From Lineus longissimus (Eukaryota; Nemertea; Pilidiophora; Heteronemertea; Lineidae), in assembly GCF_910592395.1 (NCBI RefSeq), contig NC_088312.1, forward strand, positions 8,496,001 through 8,556,000: a stretch of 60,000 nucleotides of DNA. The letters are read 5' to 3'. The position numbers and the translations under genes were made by a program. The first letter of the stretch is position 1; every line of letters begins with the position of its first letter. Below, piece by piece: positions 14,284 to 26,303 of the stretch. The notes beneath the pieces are model-generated. The model saw only the letters and a program-made list of their open reading frames with translations. It was not told the origin of the DNA and ran no database searches.

Positions 14284-14484
14284 AATGACCTTGACCTTCC
14301 AGGTACTCTACCATATATGCTCTTCCAATGACCTTGACTTTCCAGTTACTCTACCATAGATATGCTCTACCAATGACCTTGACCTTCTAGTTACTCTACC
14401 ATGGATAGGCTCTACCAATGACCTTGACCTTCCAGTTACTCTATCATGCCCCTGCTCTACCAATGACCTTTCTGTTACTCCACC
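14284..14484. repeat. 45-bp minisatellite with TGACCTTGA in the long units
   Basis: There are four diverged units of 43, 45, 45 and 45 bp plus a 23-bp partial unit. Each begins AATGACCTTGA and continues with a TTCCAGTTACTCTACCAT-like stretch and a GCTCTACC end. The exact 9-mer TGACCTTGA lies at 14286, 14329, 14374 and 14419. Its complement TCAAGGTCA is the known extended half-site for monomeric nuclear receptors (ERR, NR5A), so the array could act as a clustered binding site, although this is only inferred. A further decayed unit may follow to about 14500. Confidence 0.9.
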
Positions 14485-16040
14485 AATGACTTCCTCTATC
14501 CTTCTAACTGCTTTGCCACATCACAGCCAAACCAATAATAACTGCACCAGAAATTGCAGTTTTTAAGCCAAGAATATGCTGGGCTCTTGAGCACGCACAA
14601 GAAACCCTCAAATCCTCAAGTCGGCCAGCAATCATCACGTTTCACTGCTCAACTTCAAATGCTCGAATCGGTATTTGTAAAGACAAGGGCATTAAATTGT
14701 GAGTTAATGACCAGCATCGAGCAAGGCTTGCAGCAATCTGATCACAGAAGATGCTTCATTCAAAGGGAATGAAAAAGTAACGGCATAAGTAGATTAAAGC
14801 TCCCCCAGTTTTTTAAAACCAATTGAAAATTTGATTTGATCAACTTAGGTTCAAGGTTATTTCATAAGCAATTAATTTTCCTGCATCCTTGCATGCACTA
14901 CATGCCAGAGGCAGAGCACAACGCCAATGAAAAGTCTTGATTTGCAATTATTTTCAATGCCTCTGTAGAGAAATACATGTATCCATATGATAATCCACAA
15001 GAGAATAGATCATTGATAACCAGAACAGGATTCCTATGTTCCAAAATCCTCAGCCAGGGGTCAAGGTTGGTTCGTCAGCTGCTTCATAACAGATGCCAAG
15101 GTCAAGGTCAGATTCCATGGTCATTGAAGCAAAATTCATTGCTAGACAGCATTATGGTACAAGGAGATTTTAATTAATTATTAACTCATCAGAGCAGGCT
15201 GGACCTGCATTTTATGCAGCCATTTAGCCTAATATACCCACGTAGCAAGCAATTAAGACCTATATGCCTCAATGGCCCTAGAATTGCAGTAACGAGGCAA
15301 GTCCAATCATAGGAATACAAGACAATATTTACAAGAGTGAAACCTTGAGTATGACTCTTGGTGTAACGCGGCACCTCGGAATGCTAGTAGTGGAGAGAAA
15401 CATCTCATACTCATATCTCGTACTTGGAGAAAAAGGGAGATCAGTGTTAAGATAAATACATACATGTACAGGGTTGTTAATGATCTGTGGACATTGCAAC
15501 CACAGCTCAAGTGGGTTCTGCAGCAGGAACTTAATTCTTTTCATGATTTATGGAACGTTTTGGTCTTAACTTGTACCAAAGGTCTTCACAAAGTGGAACC
15601 TCTTTGCTTAACTTGTACTAGGTCTTGGCAGTGTTGTACATGCACTACTTGTGTATTAGCAAAATATCCTGACAAGATTTTTCCTAAACCAAGACTATTG
15701 TATATAGTAATACATTCCTGTAAGGCTAATATGACTTATTTTACCCTTGACTCTAGCGAGTATTAGACGCAAACTATCTGCTATTACAAATGTTCTGTAT
15801 TTTTAGAAATAAGCGTATAACAAATATAGAAAGCTGGAAATACAAATGGCCAACTTCACAAAAAATCTAAATGATGCAAAATGATGTTATCTTAACATAA
15901 GTAAGGAGAAATCTGACCTTGGAGCATTGAAGGCAATATATCAATAGCCCCAGCATACAGCTGATCTAAACAGACAATAGGACCAGCTTTCTGACAGCAA
16001 AGATGTACAATAACAATTTTCTTGAGGCAGAGAGGCTCAC
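14485..16040. other. No supported gene
   Basis: Short chance open frames on both strands (for example plus 15464-15766, opposed by minus 15307-15510). One TCAAGGTCA site lies at 15102-15110. Confidence 0.4.
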
Positions 16041-16107
16041 CTGAAACAGCTGTCCAAAACCGTGCATTTCCACAGCCTGTTTCAACCACGAATGCCTGAA
16101 AACAGTC
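16041..16107 (-). CDS. Candidate internal exon, weak
   Basis: A minus segment of 67 bp ends in a strong donor, TTTCAG|GTGAGC (GT at 16039-16040), after a poor acceptor (aacacgcag). Phase 0 reads DCFQAFVVETGCGNARFW and on. Its entry phase agrees with the exit phase of the candidate exon at 16617-16763, but the weak acceptor makes this a low-grade call. The frame also stays open beyond the donor to 15892. Confidence 0.18.
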
Positions 16108-16616
16108 CTGCGTGTTCATGAAACATGTATTCATATACACACTTATTTCGTGTCAACTTAGTCTAAACTAAACGAAGAACAAAGGAATATTAGAAGAACA
16201 ACAATTATATTCAAAGCTGATATCTTCTAACTTTTTGCATCATGTTGTTTTTTTACTTTGGTATCAAATACCTGTACATTCCAAGTTGATACATATTTGT
16301 GACGTTTTACAAACGTTGCAATTCTGCTTCGTAATATAAGTTGACATAGTGAACATGATATAAACAAAGGCATCAAATGAGAGTGCTAATTCTTGAGGGA
16401 CACAGCAGCTGAAGTCAGAGTGCACACTTTTTAGCCAACCCATATTCGCAGCCCTTTAGATATTTTTCATTTCACCAAAAAACCTCTCATGTGCTTTTTG
16501 TTGGCCAAAAGCCCCTATACGTTTGATATCTAAGAGTGAAGGAATTGCATAACCTCAGCCATCTATATATCCATTTTCTCCACTAAGCTTTGGTCTTTGA
16601 TCATGGCCATCCTCAC

Positions 16617-16763
16617 TTTCCTTCCTTTCATGAACTCAGAAACCTCAATGAGAATAATTACGACCCTTCCAAGGCCACTTGAAATGTCTATGACGATACA
16701 AAATAGTGGCTTACTAATAGTGGAATGTACTTGATAGAAGTTCTTTAATGGAGAAATTAGAGA
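16617..16763 (-). CDS. Candidate internal exon with one membrane segment
   Basis: A 147-bp minus segment of 49 codons enters and leaves in phase 0. The acceptor has a good tract (tcgtcttttctgcag, AG at 16764-16765). The donor GTGAGG (GT at 16615-16616) has a suboptimal exon end (GGAAA). The peptide has a polar start, a hydrophobic stretch (PLFCIVIDIS...VVIILIEV) that could span a membrane, and a basic end (FMKGRK). I do not recognise the family. Nearby minus frames at 16864-17046 and 17204-17548 are also hydrophobic in part, so a membrane protein gene could lie here. Confidence 0.28.
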
Positions 16764-17203
16764 CTGCAGAAAAGACGATCCCGACACTGCCCATCCCAAG
16801 GTCACCATGAATCTAAGGTCAACTGTCAGTCATCAGCTCAAGGTCAACAGCACAACCTTTCTTTTATGGCAAATAAGAGAACTGAATGTTTTCTATCCAA
16901 AAGAATAAGCTGAATTGTTTGACAATGCAAAGGACTTCAGCACCACCAATGAAAACACCCAACCAAATCCATTTCATTCCAACTTTGCAGGATAAGCAGA
17001 AAATTGGAAAGGGCTGTAGACATGGATGTTCCTTTTGGTGACACAATCTATGTGATGTTGCAGAATAAAAGACAACCTATATAGAGACCTCAAAATATCT
17101 GGTGTAAATTCCTACCATGCCTGCACAAGTTTTCACCGGCGCCCAAAGTTGCATGCGCTACTTGAAGACATACCAATCTGACATTATGCAAGGTGAAAAT
17201 ATG

Positions 17204-17548
17204 CTAATGCATCGCATCTTTCATTTGAGATGGAGCATGGCTCAGGGCTTCCGTGAAGCGGTGTGGTAAACATCCAAAACCTTGATGGAAGAACGACCGA
17301 ATCGGGTGGTGAACGCTGGCTACATGCATACCAGTGCTGTAAACCGCAAAATTATCACACATTTTATTTTCACAGATTTCATGAATAAGTTCAATGAAAT
17401 GGTCCAAGGACCATATGCTCACCTTTGGTAATGTAATGCATGTCATTTGCAGTGGATACGGGGAGAACAGTTTCTGGCTAGTTTCACCAGCTTTGATTCC
17501 ATTAATAATATTAGAAAGAAAATTACCAGTACCATCTAAGTATAGCAT
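17204..17548 (-). other. Open frame with faint transposase-like motif
   Basis: A 114-codon minus frame begins MLYLDGTGNFL. It is crossed by a strong donor-like CAAAG|GTGAGC near 17422. The LYLDGTGN start followed by a run of aliphatic residues loosely recalls the first catalytic-Asp motif of MULE-type transposases (YxDxTGxxx), but no other catalytic residue or zinc motif can be placed. It could be a decayed transposase, an exon or chance. Confidence 0.18.
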
Positions 17549-17561
17549 TTTGGTTATAAAG

Positions 17562-17673
17562 TTGACTGAATTTCAGGGTTATTGAAGAGTGTACTTGTCA
17601 CATGGAAATTGGTTGATATCTGTTCAACAGTTTAGGAGTAATAGGACTTCCTTGGATTTCCAAGATGGCGGCC
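17562..17673. repeat. Dispersed repeat module, copy A
   Basis: This is the most diverged of three copies (A 17562-17673, B 17694-17820, C 18637-18738). All start with a TTGACTGAA-like segment, carry a GGRTATTGAWRRGAGTAC-like core and end in a TTTCAAGATG box. Copy A ends with CCAAGATGGCGGCC. Confidence 0.6.
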
Positions 17674-17693
17674 TGGCGGCCATATTTGTCATT

Positions 17694-17820
17694 GGATTTG
17701 ACTGAAAATTAGGGATATTGATAGGAGTACACAGATACAATATCACATTAAGTTTGGTTACAATCCGATCATAAGTGTCGGAGTAATAGGGCGTTGTTTA
17801 ATTTTCAAGATGACCACCAA
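17694..17820. repeat. Dispersed repeat module, copy B
   Basis: The longest copy. It starts GGATTTGACTGAAAATTAGG and ends TTTAATTTTCAAGATGACC. It shares the GGAGTAATAGG segment with copy A and the TTTAATTTTCAAGATG end with copy C. Confidence 0.75.
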
Positions 17821-18636
17821 TGAGACCGCAATTTGGCCTCTGAGTAGCGATCACCCAGGGGTACATGTGTACCAAGTTAGAGTTCAATAGCTTCAGCGGT
17901 TACAAAACGTGCCACTGTTGTCTAACGGCAGTGCCCCTGGATGACCTTGACCTTGTGACCTTGAAAAGTAGGTAAAAAAACGCAAAGGATCTCAAAATAT
18001 CAACATTTTTTGAAAATTGTCTTGATGACATGGAAGACAATGTCAGTCTGAGTACTGAACCAAGATTTGGGGTTAAAACATCAAAGTCTAGTTGATTGAG
18101 AGGGAATATCGTTTTCATGATATTTTGAAGAATTACTGCCAAACCAGCATTGATATAAACATTTCACTTTAACATCTATCAGATTATATATCTATCATCA
18201 ATATCCCGCATTTTCAGTGTTATATCACGCACAGTTTGCGGATGCAGACCACTTTAAAAATACCTTGTACCCAGGTCTTACAGGCTTTTCTGTCCTATAC
18301 ATTCATGCTCATGGGTGGTCAGTCATATGGGCCCTGGATCCAAGGCCCGTTTTTGAGTTAAATGGGAGAATTTTGCCAATATTTGAAAAACCATGAAGCG
18401 TTTAGAATTTTGAGCTGATTTTTGCATGCAGCGTCTATACGACATCAACAACTACATTGGCAGTGTTTTATTGGTTCTGATATGTCTCGATATCAATTGT
18501 TACAATATATAATTTTGTGTCATTTTTGGATGGATTTTCAGGGCAAACACGAGCGACGCTAAGATGCTGAAAATTTTGGAAGGTAATGATAGATACATGA
18601 TGCTAAAGTGAAGTATTGATATCAATTAATGGTCGA
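17821..18636. other. Spacer between repeat copies, with paired TGACCTTGA sites
   Basis: At 17942-17964 two exact TGACCTTGA sites lie 14 bp apart (17942 and 17956). The rest reads like the body of an old interspersed repeat with no open coding frame of note. Confidence 0.5.
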
Positions 18637-18738
18637 TGGATTTGACTGAAAATCAAGGATGTTGTAGAGAGTACATAGATATACAATCACATGAAATTTT
18701 GTTGCAATCCGACTTTGTTTAATTTTCAAGATGTGAAG
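18637..18738. repeat. Dispersed repeat module, copy C
   Basis: It starts GGATTTGACTGAAAATCAAGG and ends TTTAATTTTCAAGATGTG. Relative to copy B it lacks about 25 bp between the CAATCCGA and TTGTTTAATTTTC segments. Confidence 0.75.
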
Positions 18739-19150
18739 AAACATAGTTCTGATTGGAATAATTTAAAAGAAGTTTTGTAATACCCCTAATTTGTTTTGAG
18801 AAGTTTTACGCTATACAATGCACTGTACTATAGTATGCATATTTTCTTCAGACTGATCTTTAAGGAGATGGTGAGCAATTTCCAAGCCGTCATCTGCAAA
18901 CCCCCTGATGTACACGACTTATTAGCAGCAATGGAACTTGATTGGCCAAGTGGAAGATGACAGCGCTTTTCTAATTAAGCTCCTTGATGCAGGATGCAGT
19001 TCATGATCCCAATACGAATGTACAATATTTCTACAAGAAACTGACTGCTAACTTCATTTGTCTGACAAGTCATCAGCAATATTATTGGCATTGTTGTTGT
19101 TGACAGAAGATACTACACTGCAGAAACCCAGCCTTCTTTTTAAAGCCAAA
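18739..19150. other. No gene seen
   Basis: AT-rich spacer before the large minisatellite. No open frame or repeat is supported. Confidence 0.5.
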
Positions 19151-20185
19151 CTCTAACTGGAATCCAGCAGAGCAAGAGATAGAGCACCTTGTCTTCTCTA
19201 ACTGGAATCCAGTAGAGCAGGAGATAGAGCACCTTGTCTTCTCTAACTGGAATCCAGCAGAGCAGGAGATAGAGCACCTTGTCTTCTCTAACTGGAATCC
19301 AGCAGAGCAAGAGATAGAGCACCTTGTCTTCTCTAACTGGAATCCAGCAGAGCAAGAGATAGAGCACCTTGTCTTCTCTAACTGGAATCCAGTAGAGCAG
19401 GAGATAGAGCACCTTGTCTTCTCTAACTGGAATCCAGCAGAGCAGGAGATAGAGCACCTTGTCTTCTCTAACTGGAATCCAGTAGAGCAGGAGATAGAGC
19501 ACCTTGTCTTCTCTAACTGGAATCCAGCAGAGCAGGAGATAGAGCACCTTGTCTTCTCTAACTGGAATCCAGTAGAGCAGGAGATAGAGCACCTTGTCTT
19601 CTCTAACTGGAATCCAGCAGAGCAAGAGATAGAGCACCTTGCCTTCTCTAACTGGAATCCAGTAGAGCAGGAGATAGAGCACCTTGTCTTCTCTAACTGG
19701 AATCCAGCAGAGCAGGAGATAGAGCACCTTGTCTTCTCTAACTGGAATCCAGCAGAGCAAGAGATAGAGCACCTTGCCTTCTCTAACTGGAATCCAGTAG
19801 AGCAGGAGATAGAGCACCTTGTCTTCTCTAACTGGAATCCAGCAGAGCAAGAGATAGAGCACCTTGCCTTCTCTAACTGGAATCCAGTAGAGCAGGAGAT
19901 AGAGCACCTTGTCTTCTCTAACTGGAATCCAGCAGAGCAAGAGATAGAGCACCTTGCCTTCTCTAACTGGAATCCAGTAGAGCAGGAGATAGAGCACCTT
20001 GTCTTCTCTAACTGGAATCCAGCAGAGCAAGAGATAGAGCACCTTGCCTTCTCTAACTGGAATCCAGCAGAGCAAGAGATAGAGCACCTTGCCTTCTCTA
20101 ACTGGAATCCAGTAGAGCAGGAGATAGAGCACCTTGTCTTCTCTAACTGGAATCCAGCAGAGCAAGAGATAGAGCATCCTGCTTG
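19151..20185. repeat. 45-bp minisatellite, 23 units
   Basis: There are 23 head-to-tail 45-bp units, starting at CTCTAACTGGAATCCAG in each case. The last is altered at its 3' end (gcatcctgctt). Units differ almost only at three sites: CAGCAG/CAGTAG, GCAAGAG/GCAGGAG and CTTGTCTT/CTTGCCTT. The variants are linked. T always goes with G, and in units 11-20 the types alternate nearly perfectly, giving a 90-bp two-unit higher-order repeat. Because 45 is divisible by three and one minus frame has no stop, the array is open for 345 codons (a repeated LYLLLCWIPVREDKV). I regard this as a by-product and not a gene: there is no start context outside the array and no flanking exon. Confidence 0.97.
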
Positions 20186-21067
20186 TTTCCTAAATCAAGT
20201 GTTCCAGCTTGATTCCAATGCCGATCACACCTTCCCTCCTCACCTTCTCTCTAATTAAGGTGTTGCGAGTCGAAGTGAACAAATTGAACTAAAATTGAAG
20301 AGCGATGAGCTAACACTCAATGTCACTTTTGTGAATCGGTGATTTGCTTTTTATCTTTGCGTTACAAATTAGAGATTGAATGCCACGGGGTTATTCAGCA
20401 GTAGAGGAGAGGGTAGTTTGGCATAAAGTTGCAGGAGTTACATATCATGACATACAGTAGTTCTTGTTTGCAATTTGGCCTACTGATTACTTTTTTTCAT
20501 AAAACAAACCAAAAATGTGTACCTCAACATTTCAGAAGACAAGGCAGTTGTTCATCACAATTGGAACAAAAATCCTTTCGAACTCAATCAAAATTACAAC
20601 ACAGTGAGACTGACAGCATGGGAAGAGATAATCCCACAACGTTTTGTAGCCATAGTTCAGAACATTTGCATTATGGAATTTCATTTTGATTTTTTTTCAA
20701 TAACGATTGGTAGCCTCAAGAGAACACAACATTGGCACTTGAGTATTAGGATCGTATAAGCAGCAATTGGTAGCTCAGAGAATGATTAGAGAAAAGCCTT
20801 GCAAAAAACTGTTATTTTCAATGTTTTTCATATTGGGTGAAATGCTATCTCTAAGCTAACTTTGCAGATTAACTGCCAGGGTTGCAGTTATGTTTATGAT
20901 GTTCTGCATAATCTAGATGACCTTTCAAGTCATTATCTGTTTCGTCCCACTGCATAGTGCAGTGACCTGTTTCAACTAATGACATACTGGCCATTGCAGT
21001 ATCTCAGGAAAAGACTGATTAATTCGACCTTTTACCATGAGGACCATAATATGTCTGATTGACAAGT
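20186..21067. other. No supported gene
   Basis: Short plus frames (20429-20689, 20517-20759) overlap each other and lack splice support. Confidence 0.4.
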
Positions 21068-21259
21068 TTATAAAGTATCTCTAAATAGCACGCCAGAAGA
21101 AATTGGGTCCAAAGTTAAAGTGAAGTCCCAATCAACTCTATGAGTAAAAAATCCACCTTTGGTTAAAAATTGCCATTTTGCTTCTGATTCCACCACTGAC
21201 CCAACTGCCTGATAAGCAACTGCCACTTTCTTTATCAATGCGCTGAGTGTCAAGGGTCT
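21068..21259 (-). CDS. Candidate terminal exon, gene on minus strand
   Basis: A 63-codon minus frame with stop TAA runs from an acceptor tgatttgcag (AG at 21260-21261; only a short pyrimidine tract) to 21068. It enters in phase 0, which agrees with the phase-0 exit of the candidate exon at 21879-21996. The peptide begins RPLTLSALIKKVAVAYQAVG and later has WQFLTKGGFFTHRVDWDFTL. Composition and spacing look coding. I do not recognise the family. No clear polyadenylation signal was found just downstream. Confidence 0.35.
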   Translation of the reverse strand, partial: RPLTLSALIKKVAVAYQAVGSVVESEAKWQFLTKGGFFTHRVDWDFTLTLDPISSGVLFRDTL

Positions 21260-21878
21260 CTGCAAATCACTTTTGACATGCCCTTTCCAAGGCCAGTTGC
21301 CACACTACTTACTCATAAATAACCACTGTCACATTTTTCTACGGTAGTGGCAATGGGAGAGAGTGCAACCCAAGGAACCACACAATTTGAATGGGGTCGT
21401 TCAAATGTGTCCTTTGCCTCCCAGCTTCTTTGTAAAGATGTTCTTTGATAAAAGGCACACATATTTGTCTGGGCTTACCGTATCTTGGCTTTTTACAGAG
21501 ACAAAACTATTCCTTCATTTTGTATCCCCTTTTAAAAACAACAAACTTGAAAGCATGTCAGAAATTGCAGATTTTGATGTGAAATAGAATTTTAATTTCA
21601 CTGGCCTTATCTGTGTTCTCTGAATGAATTATCTCCGCACCACTCTACCGATCACGGGTGTAACATTAATTCAGTCTATCGATCTCATAATACCCAATTT
21701 GAGATTAAAATTCTAAATCCAGATGTCTCTGGCAGAGATGAGAATGTCTGCAGACATCTTGGCCCCTCAATGCTGAGGGGTATTATATCATATTTAGGGA
21801 GCTTAGAGCTATATGATCCAGATATGTTTGATAATTTACAAATGTCCCATAAAAAAAGTTATACAAATTAGCACTTAC

Positions 21879-21996
21879 TGTTGCCAAACCTCTTGAAGAT
21901 GCCTCTTCTATAATAGAATGAAGTGTAAACTCTTCCTCGGGAAAATTTGCCTCGAAGACATTTTTGGAGATTCCTTTTAAAACATGCATGGTCCAT
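21879..21996 (-). CDS. Candidate internal exon with strong splice borders
   Basis: This is one of the best exon candidates in the window: 118 bp on the minus strand, with a pyrimidine-rich acceptor (aattcatccccttcag, AG at 21997-21998) and a near-consensus donor ACA|GTAAGT (GT at 21877-21878). The 39-codon frame reads TMHVLKGISKNVFEANFPEE and IIEEASSRGLAT, and is acidic in the middle. It enters in phase 2, as required by the upstream candidate at 22435-22509, and leaves in phase 0, as required by the downstream one at 21068-21259. Family not recognised. Confidence 0.42.
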
Positions 21997-22434
21997 CTGA
22001 AGGGGATGAATTGGGATGTAGAGTATAATCCGGCAATTTCAACCCCAACAAATGATGAAGATAAAAACCCTAACACCCTCTAACATTTGCATAATTTCTG
22101 GGTTAATTTCAATTCCTTAATGGACAGAGACTCTCTTGGGTACCAGTTCATGGAAGAAGCAAAGGGCAAAGGCTCCCAAGGGGGGTCAGAAAGGTCACAA
22201 ATTTCCCTTCGGTTGGTTTCATAGTCATTTTAAGTACTTGTCAAAACATTCTATTCTCAAATTATGAATAATTTCAATGCTGTAAAACTTTAAAAGGGCT
22301 CGACTAATCTTCATAACTAAAGGGTTTCAGCTTGAAAAATTCACGAGATTAAAACTGAAAATTAGTTTCACACTTTCTGGTCTGACAACTGCAGATGAAA
22401 TGGAAACTTTTAAGTGGCAATTAATGTTACTCAC

Positions 22435-22509
22435 AAGACATTGGCTCTTAAAATATAACTTGCTGCATTTGATATTAAGTAAATAGTATTCAAACAAGTC
22501 TCAATCCAA
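22435..22509 (-). CDS. Candidate internal exon
   Basis: A 75-bp minus segment has a good acceptor (ctgacagtttttgcag, AG at 22510-22511) and donor GTCTT|GTGAGT (GT at 22433-22434). It is open in only one frame, 24 codons beginning WIETCLNTIYLISNAASYIL, mostly hydrophobic. It exits in phase 2 and joins to 21879-21996 with a leucine codon split across the junction. Upstream, the next exon would have to exit in phase 2. None was found with confidence. Confidence 0.38.
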
Positions 22510-22804
22510 CTGCAAAAACTGTCAGAATTTGTACATCGCGCCAGTAAAACCTGAAGCTTTCAAATTCTACTTTATCATCCCTGAATCATGATCAATGCAC
22601 ACATTTTAATTTTGTTGCAACTACGCATGATCTTATGAACTCTTTAGATAAAGAAGCCTAACATGTATTGATTTCAGAGTAATTAGTCCCGTCTTCATTG
22701 ATTTTTTATTGGATGGTTATTTTGATGATGTTCATGATGAAAAATCTTAGGCAAGGATATGAATATGGTTGCGATAACTGATGGAAGTAGTTGGCAACAA
22801 CTAA

Positions 22805-22870
22805 GTACCTCAGAAAGGATTCAAACCCATGACATCTTGGTGCAGGAGTCCCACTACACGCAGCCATTCT
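22805..22870 (-). repeat. Degenerate tRNA-like (SINE) fragment
   Basis: On the minus strand GGGTTTGAATCC (22818-22829) matches a RNA polymerase III B box (GGTTCGAATCC) with one change. A weak A-box-like TGGCTGCGTGTAGTGGG lies about 37 bp upstream, closer than in a real tRNA, and no cloverleaf can be drawn. It is most likely the head of an old tRNA-derived SINE. Confidence 0.35.
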
Positions 22871-24536
22871 CCTCTCCTCTTAACCCCAGTGAGGACATCA
22901 CCTGGAGCAGAGAAAATGCAACTCACACTTGAGTACTATAAGAATACTACTAATACTATCCCTGGAAACTATCACATATTATCACCATATCAAAATTCAA
23001 TAAAAACATCAATAAATTCCCCCACTTAGTACGTACATGGAAGCTGCCAACTTAAGCAGCACTTCTTCCACATTTGATTCTGTGCCAACATCTCAAGAAA
23101 CTAGTCATGTGACTGGTTACCAAGGTTATTTTTACTACAACAAGATGCAAGCGCTTTTTCTGACAACTTGTTTGTAAATTGGAACCCGGCCAACTTTTGC
23201 AGCACTTAAGGATGCACAAATTACATGTTAACAAAGATATCGATGAAATCATCAACTGATTTCTATGGCGGTACTGAACGCACTTTTGAATAGTAAACAA
23301 CGTTTTCTGACAAACTACGTTGATCTGATTACAATTTGATTCGTTCGATATTATTGCAAAGTCTCCTTCTCCAGCCGATCTGAAGACCTCCTCAGAACAA
23401 CACAATAAATCACCTGATTATGTCCACTTGGTTGGCATATTGATTAATTAATTACGAGGTTAATCATGAACTTGCTTAACGACATTCCAGCAAGTGATTC
23501 ACATCCCCCTGATTCCTATCATATAAGATTATGAGCAAAGGAATGTTCTATTGTTTCTCACCATTTCCTTTCGTATTGAAAAATCAGGCCAGTTTCATAT
23601 AACCCCCATAAAAAGTTTAGCATCTTCTAACATGGTACCATGAAAAGACCTCATCGATGGCTTTTTAAAGAGAGTGTCAGTTCTTACAACGTTATACTTA
23701 GAGTCCTTACAACTTTTTGCCTAGAGTTCTGATAATTTCATGCATAGCAAACATCTTGCTGCCATAAACCACTAGCACTTTACCCCGAGGGGTGAAGAAA
23801 TTTTAATTAGAAAGCGTTCATTCAGTGACCTGTCATAAGTGAAGTGGAATGTTCTCAGAAGCGATCGCCCAGGGCACGATCAATTGTTGGATAATTGCGT
23901 CTTTATTATACTCCCTGTTACGAGAAATCAGCATCGTTAAATTGCGACCACCGGGATAATCATCAATTAGAATGTCCCGTATTCTTGATTCTTAAATCAC
24001 CAGAACGCGGTGTGAGAGTCTGAAGGCTGCGTATGGCATTCTAAGCCCAGTGGCGCCTGATGGCGGTTAAGGTTTAACCTGTCCAGGGTTCGCTGGGGAG
24101 CTAGAACTATAGTGAATCATTTTTAAAGTGTGCATCACATTATGACCCATTTAGGAATGAGTGTGAGTTACACCAGCAGTCACTTTTATTTTGTTAAGCT
24201 GAAGTGTCATTAATTTAAGAGTTCTGCATGACCCTGACAAGGTCTAAAATTAGACATTGCTGTCATATGCGCAGTGACATTGTGCTATTTCTCCTGCAGC
24301 CCACTTCAACCCCCCTTACTTCTGCATGACCATAAGGTACGAGAGGTTCATCTTTGACCAGCATCACACGCCTCAGCTGAGGCAGTTTCATTCATCACAT
24401 TGTTTTTTTCGATCGGTAGACTGGCAGAGTGTCACGTTCTCCGAGTGGAGTGTACGCTGATTGATCAAAATCATTAATGTTACAAGAGATCGAAGAAATG
24501 GCGAGGTCAAATACGGAGGAAACATCAACAACTTAC
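22871..24536. other. No supported gene
   Basis: Minus frame 23052-23405 is open for 117 codons but cysteine-rich and without splice borders. A CpG-bearing patch lies at 24000-24110 and includes a near-palindrome ggttaaggtttaacc. Confidence 0.4.
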
Positions 24537-24651
24537 AGAGAATACCAAGTAGACAATTCCAAATAGCATGAAATATGCTTAAACTCTTAGATACTGTGAC
24601 AGTGTATAAACAGGCAATTTTTGCGAGCGTCAAGTGAACATCAGGTATCAC
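24537..24651 (-). CDS. Candidate exon, hydrophobic
   Basis: A 115-bp minus segment ends in a strong donor (TTCTCT|GTAAGT, GT at 24535-24536). The acceptor is weak (ccaaaggtgcag). The 38-codon frame reads VIPDVHLTLAKIACLYTVTV then LSIFHAIWNCLLGIL, which could be a membrane helix. It enters in phase 0 and so would join the candidate at 26304-26383. It exits in phase 1, which does not fit 22435-22509 directly. The frame also stays open past the donor to 24388. Confidence 0.25.
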
Positions 24652-25825
24652 CTGCACCTTTGGAGTCTGATTCCATTAGCTAAACTTCGACCCCCCTCCT
24701 CCTCCGACCAGGACTGATCGACGAAATCCCTATTGGATATCATCATTAGCAAATGGTTGTATTTTATGTCAAAATGACACAAACCGCCTCAGTCACTAAT
24801 GATGCAACATTCTGCCAATTAAGAGTGACATTGGTACATTTTAATCGGACGTGATCACACATTTGCTGACAAAATCCATCGATTACTGTTTCATTTATCA
24901 AATAACAGATGCAACTGTACATGCCATACATCAACTTGTTTAGATCACTGTAACATCGATTGAATTGGTTATTTTATTTCAAGTGCATTGGAATTTAATA
25001 GTTTTGATATGACAACATTATTCACATGAAGAGTACAGTATGCTGTTTCCTACATGTAGCATGCATAACATGCCAATCTGACCATCAAAAATATCTTCTG
25101 ATGAGACATCTCGGTGCAGATATCTTCACTTGATCCACGGGACTTGATCTGTCATGGCACTGTGCAATTTGGCTGCATATATGCGATTCAAGGTCATATG
25201 TGTCATTATGATTGACAGTTTAGTGCCAACAATGATGCCAGCATCTTGAAATTCTCATATATTGAGGCTGCAATGGCATATTGGAATCTGACAGAACTAT
25301 AATTTGAAATTGATTTGAACAGCCATTTCAAACTCTTCCCTTCCCCCAAAGTTTTAACTGCATCCACTAGCATCCCTCCCTTAGAACCAAATTAGTACTC
25401 AAGGTGTTCTTGGTGCAAATATATTCTAGACCAGCCCAAACAATCAATTTACGTTGACTGACATGATGGCATTTGAACATTATGATGATAGTGTCATCAT
25501 CAACAACTCAACCTTGAGACGCATCTCAACAATTCTAATATATTTCTATAGGTTGTGTGTAAATGTATATGTAAACTTCAACTTCAATATCAAATGGGTG
25601 TGCAAGTTATATACTCAACGAAGCCTGATGCAAGGTTGATACTAATAACAAACTTGAGCATGGATGTAATGTTCACTTGACTGTGTGCGTCTTCCACGAA
25701 AACTGCACCACTTCTCCCTGAAGAGCTTGCATGTTCACTCAGACAACTGAAATATATTTGGCTCAACTACTCCAAATCAAGGTTGAGTGATGGCCAGGTG
25801 AGGATCCTTGATGTACTGATCATAG
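24652..25825. other. No supported gene
   Basis: AT-rich. It includes one TCAAGGTCA site at 25188-25196 and a short plus frame at 25454-25639. Confidence 0.4.
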
Positions 25826-26134
25826 TCCAATCTCAGGTCAAATGGCCCGAGTAATTTCTCTCTACCAGTCAGACCCAGCCGCCCTGCTTCGCAACAGGGA
25901 AAGGGTGACAAGGCTACATCAGGTCAACTCGATCATGGGCCGGACTCTGTACGATCCAAATCTCAAAACTCTCCTCTGAGCATCCACTTTGAGTCAATTA
26001 ATATTTCAGCTGACATCCTGGAGTGGGCTCCACATCAAGAAGTTTGTACCCGGACTACTCCCAGTCTACTTAAACCCAATGTATTGTTATCTGATACGAT
26101 GTCCAAGCTTCTCCAGATGAACGATCATCAGTAA
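25826..26134 (+). CDS. Candidate terminal exon in a GC-rich patch
   Basis: One plus frame is open for about 100 codons (TAG at 25823-25825, TAA at 26132-26134) in a patch clearly richer in G+C than its surroundings. A branch-point-like actgat and acceptor ccaatctcag end at 25836. The N-terminal half is Ser/Pro/Gln-rich (LPVRPSRPASQQGKGDK). The C-terminal half looks folded (HFESINISADILEWAPHQEV). Other frames are also partly open because G+C is high here, including a 46-codon ATG frame at 25841. It could be a terminal exon or an old repeat. Family not recognised. Confidence 0.25.
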   Translation, partial: SNLRSNGPSNFSLPVRPSRPASQQGKGDKATSGQLDHGPDSVRSKSQNSPLSIHFESINISADILEWAPHQEVCTRTTPSLLKPNVLLSDTMSKLLQMNDHQ

Positions 26135-26303
26135 AGTTTCGCAAATTATTGGTTTTCTCCACAATTATAGTTTCTTGAATACCACTTGTGGTCAAATAGT
26201 TTCATGAAAATATTGATGGAATAGCTAATTATACTTTGTTTTGATCAATATTAGAATACAAATTTGTGTAAAACGGTGTTCTTGGAAATCGTCAAAATCT
26301 TAC